Below the pieces are notes generated by a model. It was given only the letters and a program-made list of their open reading frames with translations, made no database searches and was not told the origin of the DNA. A stretch of DNA of 64,000 nucleotides from Siminovitchia sediminis (GTDB taxonomy: Bacteria; Bacillota; Bacilli; Bacillales; Bacillaceae_C). Location: positions 39,852-103,851 of the forward strand of contig NZ_JBHUEO010000019.1 of the NCBI RefSeq assembly GCF_042680885.1, read 5' to 3'. Position numbers and translations under genes: made by a program. Of this stretch, positions 26,177 to 35,507 are shown piece after piece; positions within the stretch are counted from its first letter, which is position 1; each line of letters begins with the position of its first letter.

Positions 26177-26219
26177 ACAGAATGAACGGAGAAGTGCCTC
26201 CGGTATTTATTGAAGGTGA

Positions 26220-26999
26220 ATGACGGTGAAACATTTATTAGAGCACGACTGGGAGATTATCCCCGCCGGCGGAGCGACAGGGAAGGCTTTCTTTGCTTCC
26301 AAGAATAATGAGAAACTCTTTTTGAAGTGGAACTCTTCTCCTTTTTTAGCCGTATTGTCTGCTGAGGGAATCGTTCCCAAGCTCGTTTGGACCAAAAGAA
26401 TGGAAAATGGAGATGTAATCACAGCACAGGAGTGTTTAAGCGGCCGTGAATTCAAACCGGAAGAAATGACCCGGGATGGTGTTGCGAAGCTGCTGAAAAA
26501 GATACACGAGTCCAGTCCTCTGCTTACTATGCTGGGCCGTCTTGGAAAATCACCTTACAAACCGGAAATGATGCTTGCTGAAGTCATCTCAGGTCTCGAT
26601 GCCGAATTAATGTCTATTCCGGATATTCAACAGTCATTGAAATTTCTGCAAAGGGAGCTTGCCAATGTTCAATACGAGACGTTTACCGTCTGCCATGGGG
26701 ATGTAAACCATAACAATTGGCTGCTGTCAGACACGGATGAAATCTACCTGATTGATTGGGATGGCGCAACGATTGCAGATCCGGCAATGGATATCGGCCC
26801 CCTTCTATATTTGTATATTCCCAAAAATGATTGGCCGTCCTGGTTTAAGAAATATGGTATTACCGATTCAGAGCATCTTCAGCTCCGAATGAAATGGTAC
26901 GTGACTGCCTATACGCTGCAAACCATCGGCATGCATAAAAACCGCCAACGTTATCAGGAAATGGACTTCTGGGTAGGCTACCTGGAAACGATCGCTTAA
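26220..26999 (+). CDS. ytmP: Phosphotransferase-fold protein (YtmP)
   Basis: This 259-residue protein belongs to the aminoglycoside phosphotransferase/choline kinase superfamily. It has the catalytic loop CHGDVNHNNWLL (HGD...N) and the metal-binding IDWDGATIADP. The N-lobe GGATGKAFF replaces a classic glycine loop and MLFLK-like FLKWNSSPFL carries the nucleotide lysine. The physiological substrate is unknown. Start is ATG 26220 or GTG 26226; AAGGTGA fits the second better. It overlaps convergent ytzH by 4 bp. Confidence 0.87.
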   Translation: MTVKHLLEHDWEIIPAGGATGKAFFASKNNEKLFLKWNSSPFLAVLSAEGIVPKLVWTKRMENGDVITAQECLSGREFKPEEMTRDGVAKLLKKIHESSPLLTMLGRLGKSPYKPEMMLAEVISGLDAELMSIPDIQQSLKFLQRELANVQYETFTVCHGDVNHNNWLLSDTDEIYLIDWDGATIADPAMDIGPLLYLYIPKNDWPSWFKKYGITDSEHLQLRMKWYVTAYTLQTIGMHKNRQRYQEMDFWVGYLETIA

Positions 27000-27274
27000 G
27001 TGTATTGATCGATATTTCCGATCCAATGCGACAGATGTTCCTGATGACTGTCTATATGACCCGTTAAATCTTTCGTTCGGGAGCCGGTTTGGCAATAGAA
27101 ATATATTTCTTCCAGCACAGGGGTCAATTCAGGATGAACCTCCTGATTGGCCAACAGGGATTTGACCAGCCTGCCGATTTGAGTGCACTCCGAAACAGAT
27201 CCTTGCAGGTCTTCCAAATGATTGACCATAATATCCTTTAACAGTCCAATTTGATCGTGGTAAGAAAGCGGCAT
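26996..27274 (-). CDS. ytzH: YtzH-like protein
   Basis: This 92-residue soluble helical protein matches the small YtzH family by its N-terminus MPLSYHDQIGLLKDIM and its position beside ytmP. No function is known. The ATG at 27274 follows a strong GGAGGATGATT. In B. subtilis the next gene is trmB (ytmQ); here ytnP follows directly. Confidence 0.82.
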   Translation of the reverse strand: MPLSYHDQIGLLKDIMVNHLEDLQGSVSECTQIGRLVKSLLANQEVHPELTPVLEEIYFYCQTGSRTKDLTGHIDSHQEHLSHWIGNIDQYT

Positions 27275-27376
27275 AATCATCCTCCTTTTTGCCATGTAGT
27301 ATAATTATTGTATGGGGATTTATTTTTTCTATCCTTGTCATGTGAAGATCATTGAAGGAGAAGAGAGGTGAACAGG

Positions 27377-28216
27377 TTGGATACCATTCAAATCGGAGAG
27401 GCTGCACTGACTTGGCTGAACGGGGGGAATACCCGCCTGGATGGCGGTGCCATGTTTGGTGTGGTGCCCAAACCGCTTTGGTCCAAACGATACCCGGCAG
27501 ATGAAAGAAATCGCATAGAATTGCGGTCAGATCCTATTCATCTTCAAATCAACGGCAAAAACATTTTAATAGAGTCGGGCGTAGGAAAAGGTAAAATGTC
27601 CGAAAAACAAATTCGCAATTTTGGAGTGACCGAAGAGTCCCAAATAGAAATGTCACTTGCAGAGTTGGGATTATCACCCGCAGATATTGATATCATATGT
27701 ATGACTCATCTGCATTTTGATCACGCAAGCGGTTTAACCAAGCGTAAAGGAGATAGGTTTGCCACCGTTTTTCCCAATGCAGTCATTTATACATCACAAA
27801 TTGAATGGGATGAAATGCGTAACCCGAATATTCGGTCGAGGAATACATATTGGAAAGAAAATTGGGAACCCGTTGCCGAACAAGTGAAAACGTTTACAGG
27901 TATATTTACTGTTGCAGAAGGCATCACAATGATCCATACGGGAGGCCACAGTGCAGGGCATAGTATGATTACAATCGAAAATAACGGACAGAGAGCAGTT
28001 CATATGGGGGATATCATGCCTACTCATGCGCATCAGAACGCTCTATGGGTAACTGCCTATGATGATTACCCGATGGATTCGATACGCGCTAAGCTGAAAT
28101 GGATCCCTGCCGAAATGGAAGCGGAAAGCTGGTTTGTCTTTTATCATGATGCCTGCTTCAGGGCCGTCAAATGGGATCAGAATGGGAAGGTTCTCCAAGA
28201 GGTGAAAAGGAAATAG
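27377..28216 (+). CDS. ytnP: Metallo-beta-lactamase-fold lactonase (YtnP)
   Basis: YtnP is a quorum-quenching lactonase of the MBL fold. The 279-residue protein has the metal motif MTHLHFDHASGL, a later HTGGHSAGHS and an Asp in HMGDIMPTHAHQ. I prefer the TTG at 27377 (MDTIQIGEAALTW): GAGAGGTGA lies 5 bp upstream and the N-terminus then matches the B. subtilis protein. GTG at 27368 would sit in that site. Terminator at 28228. Confidence 0.9.
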   Translation: MDTIQIGEAALTWLNGGNTRLDGGAMFGVVPKPLWSKRYPADERNRIELRSDPIHLQINGKNILIESGVGKGKMSEKQIRNFGVTEESQIEMSLAELGLSPADIDIICMTHLHFDHASGLTKRKGDRFATVFPNAVIYTSQIEWDEMRNPNIRSRNTYWKENWEPVAEQVKTFTGIFTVAEGITMIHTGGHSAGHSMITIENNGQRAVHMGDIMPTHAHQNALWVTAYDDYPMDSIRAKLKWIPAEMEAESWFVFYHDACFRAVKWDQNGKVLQEVKRK

Positions 28217-28227
28217 CGCAAAGCAAA

Positions 28228-28265
28228 AAACAGGTGAAGCCATGAAAAAAGCCACCTGTTTTTTG
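28228..28265 (+). terminator. Terminator of ytnP
   Basis: AACAGGTG(AAGCC) pairs with (GCC)ACCTGTT, followed by TTTTG. The upstream A-run makes it usable for convergent ytzB. Confidence 0.8.
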
Positions 28266-28288
28266 TTGATAGTTTAATATTTTTTTAT

Positions 28289-28609
28289 TTACGCATAATT
28301 TACTGGGTACACATCGATGACTGTACCAGTGTGGGCGTCTGCCAAAAATTCATATTGCTTTGTTTCGCCATCTTCTTTGGTAGTAATGCCGCCTCTGTAA
28401 ACTTCTGTTTTTAAAGCATATTTTTCGTACTCTTCAGGTCTGAATTTAATCCAGGAGCCTTCAATGCTGCCGGAATCTTTAAATGCTTCTTTTACGGTTT
28501 GAAGTACTTTTTCGCCTGATGCCAAAGAGTTTTTCTTTAAAGCTTCACTCGCATAGTAGCCGGCAATAACACCCGCACCTGCCCCGAGTAGAAAGTTTTT
28601 CCAATTCAT
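28289..28609 (-). CDS. ytzB: Small PepSY-type protein (YtzB-like)
   Basis: This 106-residue protein starts MNWKNFLLGAGAGVIAGYYA, a membrane anchor or signal segment. A domain follows that looks like a small PepSY/YPEB fold: KYALKTEVYRGGI, then the typical QYEFLADAHTGTVIDVYP end. PepSY domains often inhibit proteases; here that is inference. The ATG at 28609 follows GGAGGTGCTCAT. Confidence 0.78.
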   Translation of the reverse strand: MNWKNFLLGAGAGVIAGYYASEALKKNSLASGEKVLQTVKEAFKDSGSIEGSWIKFRPEEYEKYALKTEVYRGGITTKEDGETKQYEFLADAHTGTVIDVYPVNYA

Positions 28610-28764
28610 ATGAGCACCTCCAAAATCAATCATCATCTCTAGTATACCGTAATTTCAAATAAGGTTGGAATAATAAATACTTCCAAATGGTAAAGAACAT
28701 CGCTGGTAAATCTTATAAAAGTTGAATAAAATGAAAGAAATATACAGATAAAGGAGCAGGACGA

Positions 28765-29829
28765 ATGGAAAGAGAAACAATAGATTTGTTCCGGACACTG
28801 ACGGAATTGCCAGGGGCACCTGGATTTGAGCATCAAGTGCGGCGCTTTATGAGGACCGAACTTGAAAAATATTCAGATGAAATCATTCAGGACCGTTTGG
28901 GGAGTATTTTCGGGGTAAAGTATGGGACGGGACCGAAAGTCATGGCAGCAGGGCACATGGATGAAGTTGGTTTCATCGTTACTCAAATAACTGAAGACGG
29001 TATGCTGAGATTTCAAACCCTTGGGGGTTGGTGGAGTCAGGTCCTGCTGGCCCAGAGGGTGCAGATTATTACCGACAATGGTCCTGTAACGGGAGTCATT
29101 GGCTCTATCCCCCCCCATCTGCTCAGTGAAGGACAAAGAAAGAAGCCGATGGAAGTCAAAAATATGTTGATCGATATTGGCGCAGATGATCGGGAAGATG
29201 CAATAAAACTAGGAATCAAGCCTGGTCAGCAAGTTGTACCGGTTTGCCCGTTTACCCCTCTCGCCAACCCCAAAAAAATAATGGCTAAAGCATGGGACAA
29301 CCGCTATGGATGCGGCCTGGCTGTCGAACTGCTGAAAGAGCTGAAAAATGAGGAACTTCCGAACACTCTATATTCGGGGGCAACTGTACAGGAGGAAGTA
29401 GGCTTAAGAGGGGCAGCTTCTGCCTCCAATATGATTCAGCCTGACATCTTTTATGCATTGGATGCCAGTCCGGCAAATGATATGTCCGGTGACAAAAAAG
29501 AGTTTGGCCAGCTTGGAAAAGGAGTTCTGCTGAGAATTTTTGACCGCTCCATGGTTACGCTGCCAGGGATGAGGGAATTTGTACTGGATACAGCCGAATC
29601 CAATGATATACCTTACCAATATTTTCTATCCATGGGAGGAACGGATGCAGGGCGTGTACATACATCCAACGAGGGAGTCCCGAGTGCAGTCATTGGTATT
29701 TGTTCCCGTTATATCCATACACAAGCATCCATTATTCATGTAGATGATTATGCTGCTGCCAAGGAACTCTTAATCCGGCTAGTAAAAACTACAGACCAGA
29801 CAACAGTAGATACAATCAGAAATCAATGA
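28765..29829 (+). CDS. ytoP: M42 family glutamyl/deblocking aminopeptidase (YtoP)
   Basis: This 354-residue di-zinc aminopeptidase of the PepA/FrvX group has ligand motifs AAGHMDEVGFIV, AWDNRYGCG and VQEEVGLRGA (catalytic Glu pair). ALDASPAND and a C-terminal HTQASIIHVDD follow. These cytosolic enzymes form large tetrahedral complexes that trim peptides. An AAAGGAGCAGG site precedes the ATG. The DUF84 gene follows by 15 bp. Confidence 0.92.
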   Translation: MERETIDLFRTLTELPGAPGFEHQVRRFMRTELEKYSDEIIQDRLGSIFGVKYGTGPKVMAAGHMDEVGFIVTQITEDGMLRFQTLGGWWSQVLLAQRVQIITDNGPVTGVIGSIPPHLLSEGQRKKPMEVKNMLIDIGADDREDAIKLGIKPGQQVVPVCPFTPLANPKKIMAKAWDNRYGCGLAVELLKELKNEELPNTLYSGATVQEEVGLRGAASASNMIQPDIFYALDASPANDMSGDKKEFGQLGKGVLLRIFDRSMVTLPGMREFVLDTAESNDIPYQYFLSMGGTDAGRVHTSNEGVPSAVIGICSRYIHTQASIIHVDDYAAAKELLIRLVKTTDQTTVDTIRNQ

Positions 29830-29844
29830 TAGAGGGGTTAAATC

Positions 29845-30372
29845 ATGATAGTGGCCATTGGTTCTAAAAATAAGGCTAAAATAAAAGCTGTAGAACAGAC
29901 ATTTTTAGATGTAAAGATTGAAGCGTCCCTGCTTTCGGTAGATTCTCCCTCGGGGGTCAGCGAACAGCCTTTTTCTGACGAAGAAACCATGAAAGGTGCG
30001 GCCAACCGGGCCGAACATTGTTTAACACAAGTACATGAAGCGGGATTGGCAATCGGCCTTGAAGGAGGTGTGACGGAAACTCCTTTTGGTCTATACTTGT
30101 GCAATTGGGGGGCAATTGCTGAAAGAGGCCGGGAAACCCTATTTGCCGGAGGCGCAAGAATCAGGCTTCCGGATGAAATTGCCCATCGTCTCAAGGCTGG
30201 TGAAGAACTTGGACCTGTCATGGATGACTACATGAATGCCAGGGAAATCCGTCATACTGAAGGCGCAGTTGGTGTGTTGACCAACGGACTGGTCGACCGT
30301 GCAGCAATGTTTAGCCATATTGCCAAACTTCTGATTGGCCAGTATATGAGGAGAAAGGGCTGTTCCTTATAG
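29845..30372 (+). CDS. DUF84 protein, probable inosine/xanthosine triphosphatase (YjjX-like)
   Basis: This 175-residue protein has the ITPase-fold start IVAIGSKNKAKIKAVEQTF and the acidic loop GLAIGLEGGVTE. Family members hydrolyse ITP/XTP to keep odd purines out of nucleic acids; activity of this Bacillus version is assumed. It lies 15 bp behind ytoP, so co-expression is likely. GGGG upstream of the ATG is a weak ribosome site. Confidence 0.82.
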   Translation: MIVAIGSKNKAKIKAVEQTFLDVKIEASLLSVDSPSGVSEQPFSDEETMKGAANRAEHCLTQVHEAGLAIGLEGGVTETPFGLYLCNWGAIAERGRETLFAGGARIRLPDEIAHRLKAGEELGPVMDDYMNAREIRHTEGAVGVLTNGLVDRAAMFSHIAKLLIGQYMRRKGCSL

Positions 30373-30564
30373 GAATGCCCCCTCAGGTCAAATGAATGAA
30401 AATTTGAATAAAATTGCTTTGTCCAGCTCTGTTTGACTGTACATGCAGTCCACGGCCCTGCAGGCTGGGAGACAGGACGGGGCATGGCCTGTCGCCCCGT
30501 AGCGCAGTCGACCATATTGTTGTTGAATGTGAACGCTGCCGGACAGGTATTTGCACTTTTCACG

Positions 30565-31008
30565 TTAGGACTCAAAGATGTAGGATAATGCCTTCATGGC
30601 CTGATTGACTGTTTCTACTGTGGCATTGGCCTTTCTTGAAAGTTCTTTTAATGGGTGGTGCAGTTCCTTCGGCCGAATCAAAATGAGCGGTTTGCCCAGA
30701 GCCAAAGCGGTGCTGGCATCCATAGCCGTATTCCATTGCTTATATTTTTCTCCGAACAAAGCAATCACTAAATCGGCTTTTTGTAAAAGTACCTGTGTGC
30801 GCAAGTTATTGAAGCTTGAGGCGGCCGCATCCCTGAAGATTGCATCGGGCTGTTCGCCGAGAATTTCCTCGCCGATGGCATCCGAACGGTCATGATTTTC
30901 CATTGGCCCGACAAAATCGACTGGAAGCTGCAGTGTTTGGGCCTTTTCTTTAATTTCTTCCCGCCAGCTGCTGTGTATTTCTCCGGCCAGATAGACTGTT
31001 AATCTCAT
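30565..31008 (-). CDS. ytoQ: YtoQ family protein
   Basis: This 147-residue cytosolic protein begins MRLTVYLAGEIHSSWREEI and contains AIGEEILGEQPDAIFRDAAA. It resembles the YtoQ family, whose fold is nucleoside deoxyribosyltransferase-like. No activity is proven. The ATG at 31008 has GGAGGGG 5 bp upstream. It lies on the opposite strand between the DUF84 gene and the thiamine transporter. Confidence 0.85.
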   Translation of the reverse strand: MRLTVYLAGEIHSSWREEIKEKAQTLQLPVDFVGPMENHDRSDAIGEEILGEQPDAIFRDAAASSFNNLRTQVLLQKADLVIALFGEKYKQWNTAMDASTALALGKPLILIRPKELHHPLKELSRKANATVETVNQAMKALSYIFES

Positions 31009-31176
31009 CAAACCCCTCCTCACATCTTTTCTCATCCTCTATCATATCATGAAAAGTCAGAAGAATCCCCTTCCCTTCACGATAAAAGGTGTCTAACGAG
31101 TCAATCAAATAAAAATATTTGCTTTTTTTTCGTTTTTAGGGTACAAAGGGAATAGAATCATAATTACATAGGACGA

Positions 31177-31357
<181 letters not shown>

Positions 31358-31407
31358 TTTGTCAAAACCTGCCTTCTTGGGTTCTCGCGCCAAAAAGGAG
31401 ATGGAAT

Positions 31408-32178
31408 ATGGAAGAGTGTCTAGTATTTGATGGTGTCACTTTTTCCTACAAGGAAAATAGAAGACAAGGTGTAAAGATATTGGATCAATTAAGTTTCACT
31501 ATTCATAAAAGTGAATTCGTCAGTGTGGTGGGTCCCAGCGGCTCCGGAAAAAGTACTTTATTTCGGTTAATTTCCGGGCTGGAAAACCAAGATAAAGGAC
31601 GCATTCTAGTGAACGGAGAAGCAGTTGAGGACAGGCTTGGCCATATCGGTTATATGGCTCAAAAGGACGGACTGCTCCCCTGGATGACTGTGATGGAAAA
31701 TGTACGGCTGCCGTTGTCTTTGAAAGGCGTGAAGGGTAAAAACGTTTATAAAGAACTATTGGACAAACTGGATCGCTTCGGTTTAAAAGGATATGAACAA
31801 AGGTACCCCCATGAACTTTCAGGGGGCATGCGCCAACGGGTCTCGTTTTTGCGGGCATTATTGGGCGGTTTTGATTTGTTGTTATTGGATGAACCGTTCA
31901 GTGCACTGGATGCAGTCACAAAATCGATGATGCAGGAGTGGCTCCTAAAACAATGGAACGAAACAAAGAAAACCATTCTGTTTATTACTCATGATGTGGA
32001 AGAAGCCTTGTTTCTTTCAGACCGGATCCTCCTTTTTGGTGAGCATCCTGTAAAACACCTCCAGGAAATTCAGGTGCCTTTGGGGAGACCGCGAACGATC
32101 TCAGATTTAAAAGATCCCCAATTTACATCCTTAAAAGAAAAACTCCTGTTGGATCTGAGAAACAAGGTGACCATATGA
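31408..32178 (+). CDS. thiZ: Thiamine-precursor ABC transporter, ATP-binding subunit (ThiZ)
   Basis: This 256-residue ATPase has Walker A VGPSGSGKST, signature LSGGMRQR, Walker B LLLLDEPFSALD and the H-loop THDVEEALF, close to the SsuB/TauB nitrate-taurine group. The TPP riboswitch and the following THI5-like binding protein identify it as ThiZ. This system imports N-formyl-4-amino-5-aminomethyl-2-methylpyrimidine (FAMP), a thiamine breakdown product, in related bacilli. It overlaps thiX by 4 bp. Confidence 0.9.
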   Translation: MEECLVFDGVTFSYKENRRQGVKILDQLSFTIHKSEFVSVVGPSGSGKSTLFRLISGLENQDKGRILVNGEAVEDRLGHIGYMAQKDGLLPWMTVMENVRLPLSLKGVKGKNVYKELLDKLDRFGLKGYEQRYPHELSGGMRQRVSFLRALLGGFDLLLLDEPFSALDAVTKSMMQEWLLKQWNETKKTILFITHDVEEALFLSDRILLFGEHPVKHLQEIQVPLGRPRTISDLKDPQFTSLKEKLLLDLRNKVTI

Positions 32179-32927
32179 ATGTTTTAAGAAAATACGGACT
32201 GTCCCTGGGGTTTCTATTCTTTCTTCTGGCTGGCTGGGAATGGGGAGCACGCTTATACGGAAAGCCTTTTATCCTCCCATCTCCTTCAGGAGTGCTGGAC
32301 AGGTTATGGGAGCTGAAGTCCATCCTGTTCATCTCCCACTTGCCCGCTACCTTGGCAATCGTTGTGATCGGATTGCTGCTGTCTCTGGTTTTTGGCGTCA
32401 GTCTGTCCGTTTGGATGCATAAAAGCGGAATAGCGAGGAAAGCTTTTTTCCCGATTTTGATAGCTTCTCAAACCATCCCGATTATTGCCCTGGCTCCTAT
32501 ATTTGTCCTGTGGTTTGGATATTCCGTTTGGAGCAAAGTGGCTGTGACTGTACTCATTACATTCTTCCCGATCACCGTGAGCACCTTTGACGGACTGCGG
32601 TCAGCTGATTCCCATCTGAAAGAAGTACTCCGGGTGATGGGGGCATCAAAACGGCAAGTCTTCCTAAAGGTTGAGCTTCCGGCAGCTCTGCCGCACTTTT
32701 ATTCGGGGCTAAAAGTTGCAGTAACCCTGAGTGTTATTGGAGCAGCTATCGGAGAGTGGCTTGGGGCTGACGCAGGACTCGGTTATTTTAGCCGAAGGAT
32801 GATGACACAGTTTGATGGAGCGGGGGTTTTTGCACCGATTGTTGTTCTTTCTTTACTTGGTGTTGTATTGTTTTGGCTCGTTGGACTGTTAGAAAAAATG
32901 ACAATGAAATGGAGACGTATACAATGA
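32175..32927 (+). CDS. thiX: Thiamine-precursor ABC transporter, permease (ThiX)
   Basis: This 250-residue protein has six hydrophobic segments and the EAA loop EVLRVMGASKRQVFLKVELP that docks on the ATPase. It belongs to the SsuC/TauC-like permease family. Start and stop codons overlap those of thiZ (4 bp) and thiY (ATGA), so the three are translated as a coupled unit. Function is inferred from the TPP riboswitch and ThiY. Confidence 0.9.
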   Translation: MNVLRKYGLSLGFLFFLLAGWEWGARLYGKPFILPSPSGVLDRLWELKSILFISHLPATLAIVVIGLLLSLVFGVSLSVWMHKSGIARKAFFPILIASQTIPIIALAPIFVLWFGYSVWSKVAVTVLITFFPITVSTFDGLRSADSHLKEVLRVMGASKRQVFLKVELPAALPHFYSGLKVAVTLSVIGAAIGEWLGADAGLGYFSRRMMTQFDGAGVFAPIVVLSLLGVVLFWLVGLLEKMTMKWRRIQ

Positions 32928-33931
32928 AAAAAATCGGAGCAGCTGTAATTATTCTATTTTGTATATTCCTTGCTGCCTGTGGCCAATCTCAGGAAGACGC
33001 CGCAGGAAAAGGGGAAAATGACCAGCTTCGTGAATTAAATATTATGCTCGATTGGTATCCGAATGCTGTTCATAGCTTTTTATATACTGCTATCGAAAAA
33101 GGCTATTTTGAAGAAGAAGGTTTGAAAGTTAATATCCGCTTTCCGTCCAATCCGACAGACCCTTTACAGCTTTCTGCAACAGGAGAAATTGATTTGGGCA
33201 TAAGCTATCAGCCTGATGTGATCTCTGCCAGAGCAGAGGGAGTACCGGTCAAATCTGTAGCAGCAATTGTAAGAAGCCCATTGAACCATATTATATTTTT
33301 GAAAGAAAGTGATATTACCCGTCCGAAAGATTTGGAAGGTAAAACGGTCGGCTGGCCGGGCATTCCGGTAAATGAGCCGCTTGTACAGACCATAGTAGAA
33401 TCCGACGGCGGTGACATGAACAAGGTGAAAATGACAGACATTGGATTTGAACTTAATGCTGCCATTGCGACCCGACGCGTAGATGCTGTAAGTGGGGCGT
33501 TTATTAACCATGAAGTGCCTGTTCTTGCAAGTGAAGGAATTGAAACAGATTATTTTAATCCTGTTGATTATGGAGTTCCCGGCTATTATGAATTGCTTTT
33601 CGTAACAAATGATGATACATGGAAGGAGAAAGAAGAAAACATCCGGGCTTTTTGGCGTGCTGCCTCTAAAGGATATGAGGTAATGAAGAATAATCCGCAG
33701 GAGGCATTGGATATTTTATTGACATATCAGGATGAAGAGAATTTTCCGTTGAATAAGAAAGTGGAGAAAGAGAGTTTGCAAGTCCTGCTTCCGAAAATGG
33801 AAACGGAAGATGAGGCGTTTGGCAGCCAGTCGGAGGCCTTGTGGGTTGAAGTAATTCAGTGGCTGAAAGATACTGAGTACATCGAAGAAAGTCCCCGGAC
33901 TCAAGATTTGTTTGTAAATATCGTAGAATAA
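32924..33931 (+). CDS. thiY: Pyrimidine-precursor binding lipoprotein (ThiY, NMT1/THI5-like)
   Basis: This 335-residue precursor has a lipoprotein signal with lipobox LAAC (Cys about 19), then an NMT1/THI5-like periplasmic-binding fold beginning NIMLDWYPNAVHSFLYTAIE. WYPN plus the GWPGIPVNE region are usual in pyrimidine-binding family members. It should capture FAMP at the cell surface for ThiXZ. The ATG at 32924 overlaps the thiX stop; GGAGACG lies upstream. A terminator follows at once, so the operon ends here. Confidence 0.92.
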   Translation: MKKIGAAVIILFCIFLAACGQSQEDAAGKGENDQLRELNIMLDWYPNAVHSFLYTAIEKGYFEEEGLKVNIRFPSNPTDPLQLSATGEIDLGISYQPDVISARAEGVPVKSVAAIVRSPLNHIIFLKESDITRPKDLEGKTVGWPGIPVNEPLVQTIVESDGGDMNKVKMTDIGFELNAAIATRRVDAVSGAFINHEVPVLASEGIETDYFNPVDYGVPGYYELLFVTNDDTWKEKEENIRAFWRAASKGYEVMKNNPQEALDILLTYQDEENFPLNKKVEKESLQVLLPKMETEDEAFGSQSEALWVEVIQWLKDTEYIEESPRTQDLFVNIVE

Positions 33932-33934
33932 GCA

Positions 33935-33960
33935 GCCCCCATGCAGGGGGTTTTTATTTT
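33935..33960 (+). terminator. Terminator of thiZXY
   Basis: GCCCCC and GGGGGT(T) form a short GC-rich hairpin around ATGCA, followed by TTTTTATTTTT. Confidence 0.8.
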
Positions 33961-34171
33961 TATGGGAATCATAAAGACGGCCATCAACAAGCAAGGACCA
34001 AAGAAGAGATCAAACGTAAAGAAAGACGGATCTTCCTTTTGACAATTAAATCAAGCCTGATCTATACGGACACTTTATTATTTTCAAAAATCAAACAATA
34101 ACAAAAAGCATGGACAAAGTTGATGGGTGTCTTTACACTTGTTATGTACAATTCTTATGGAGGGTTTCGCC

Positions 34172-35188
34172 ATGAAACAATTCTTAGCCCGCAAAGGTGT
34201 CCATATGACTGCAAAAGCTTATTTAATAGATGCTTTAAGTTACATGGCACTTGGACTTTTCTCTTCATTAATTATTGGTTTGATCATCAAAACGGCCGGT
34301 GAACAGCTGGGCTGGCCTCTCTTCATTGAGATGGGAGAAATCGCCATGGGGCTTATGGGACCAGCCATTGGTGTAGCTGTTGCCTATGGTCTTGGAGCAC
34401 CGCCGCTCGTTATTTTCGCTGCTGTCTGTACAGGAGCTGCAGGAGCTGCATTTGGAGGGCCTGCAGGAAGCTATGTAGCTGCACTTATTTCAACGGAAAT
34501 TGGGAAAATGGTCAGTCAGGAAACGAAAGTGGATATTATTGTTACTCCTTTTGTAAGTATTTTCACTGGTTTTCTTATGGCGAAATTTATTGGTTCACCT
34601 ATTTCGGAATTCATGACGATGTTGGGCAGTTGGATTATGTGGGCGACAGATCAGCGCCCGATCATCATGGGAATCATTGTAGCTACTTTGATGGGACTAG
34701 CTCTAACGGCACCGATTTCCAGTGCTGCCATTGCCATGATGCTCGATTTGAACGGATTGGCAGCCGGTGTGGCTACGATCGGATGCAGTGCCCAGATGAT
34801 AGGTTTTGCTGTGGCAAGCTATCGGGAAAATAAAGTCGGCGGCTTACTGGCCATCGGACTCGGAACGTCCATGCTTCAGGTTCCTAATATAATACGCTAT
34901 CCGCTTATACTCATTCCTCCTACAGTGGCTGGTATCATTTTGGCTCCTTTTGGTGCTACGATTTGGAAAATGACAAGCAATGCAGCCGGAGCCGGGATGG
35001 GAACAAGCGGACTTGTCGGACAAATCATGACCTTCACGACAATGGGTTTTTCAGCCTATGTCCTTATCCAAGTCATTGTACTCCATTTTATCGGTCCGGC
35101 TGTGATAAGCTTATTGATATCGGAGTATATGAGAAAGCGCGGCTGGATCAAGCCGGGCCAAATGCTGATTAACACTGGAGGTAAATAA
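34172..35188 (+). CDS. PTS EIIC-like membrane protein (PfoR/PTS_EIIC_2 family)
   Basis: This 338-residue, very hydrophobic protein has about nine membrane segments and Gly/Ala-rich stretches such as GAAGAAFGGPAGSYVAALI. It resembles the PTS_EIIC_2 family that includes the perfringolysin regulator-like PfoR. No EIIA or EIIB domain is fused or adjacent, so sugar uptake by PTS is doubtful and the role is unknown. The ATG at 34172 follows GGAGGG; readings from 34127 are less likely. It ends 1 bp before ytpP, suggesting co-transcription. It is flanked by two TPP-controlled units but has its own upstream space. Confidence 0.82.
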   Translation: MKQFLARKGVHMTAKAYLIDALSYMALGLFSSLIIGLIIKTAGEQLGWPLFIEMGEIAMGLMGPAIGVAVAYGLGAPPLVIFAAVCTGAAGAAFGGPAGSYVAALISTEIGKMVSQETKVDIIVTPFVSIFTGFLMAKFIGSPISEFMTMLGSWIMWATDQRPIIMGIIVATLMGLALTAPISSAAIAMMLDLNGLAAGVATIGCSAQMIGFAVASYRENKVGGLLAIGLGTSMLQVPNIIRYPLILIPPTVAGIILAPFGATIWKMTSNAAGAGMGTSGLVGQIMTFTTMGFSAYVLIQVIVLHFIGPAVISLLISEYMRKRGWIKPGQMLINTGGK

Positions 35189-35189
35189 T

Positions 35190-35507
35190 ATGGAAAATTT
35201 GCAGTCAAAAGAGCAGTTTGAGCAATTAAAAAATGAAGAGCGTACGATCTTTATGTTCTCCGCGGATTGGTGTCCGGATTGCCGGTTCCTGGATCCGGTT
35301 CTTCCACGCCTGGAAGCCGATTATCCGGAGTACAATTTTATCCATGTAGACCGTGATGAGTTTCTCGATTTATGCCAGGAACTTGACATTTTTGGTATTC
35401 CAAGCTTTGTTGCTTACCATGACGGAGAGGAAGCAGGAAGGTTTGTAAGCAAAGATCGTAAGACTCTGGAGGAAATAGAAGAATTTATTAATGGGCTGTC
35501 CGGTTAA
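35190..35507 (+). CDS. ytpP: Thioredoxin-like protein (YtpP)
   Basis: This 105-residue thioredoxin-fold protein has the active site WCPDC in FSADWCPDCRFLDP and the cis-proline loop IFGIPSFVAYH. The PD between the cysteines differs from classical thioredoxin (GP). It is probably a cytosolic disulfide reductase; the partner is unknown. CTGGAGGT precedes the ATG. It overlaps the PfoR-like transcription unit. Confidence 0.9.
   Translation: MENLQSKEQFEQLKNEERTIFMFSADWCPDCRFLDPVLPRLEADYPEYNFIHVDRDEFLDLCQELDIFGIPSFVAYHDGEEAGRFVSKDRKTLEEIEEFINGLSG

Noticed and set aside
33962..34042. 26-codon frame after the thiZXY terminator
   Set aside because: It has no ribosome site and begins in the terminator T-tract; chance is sufficient.
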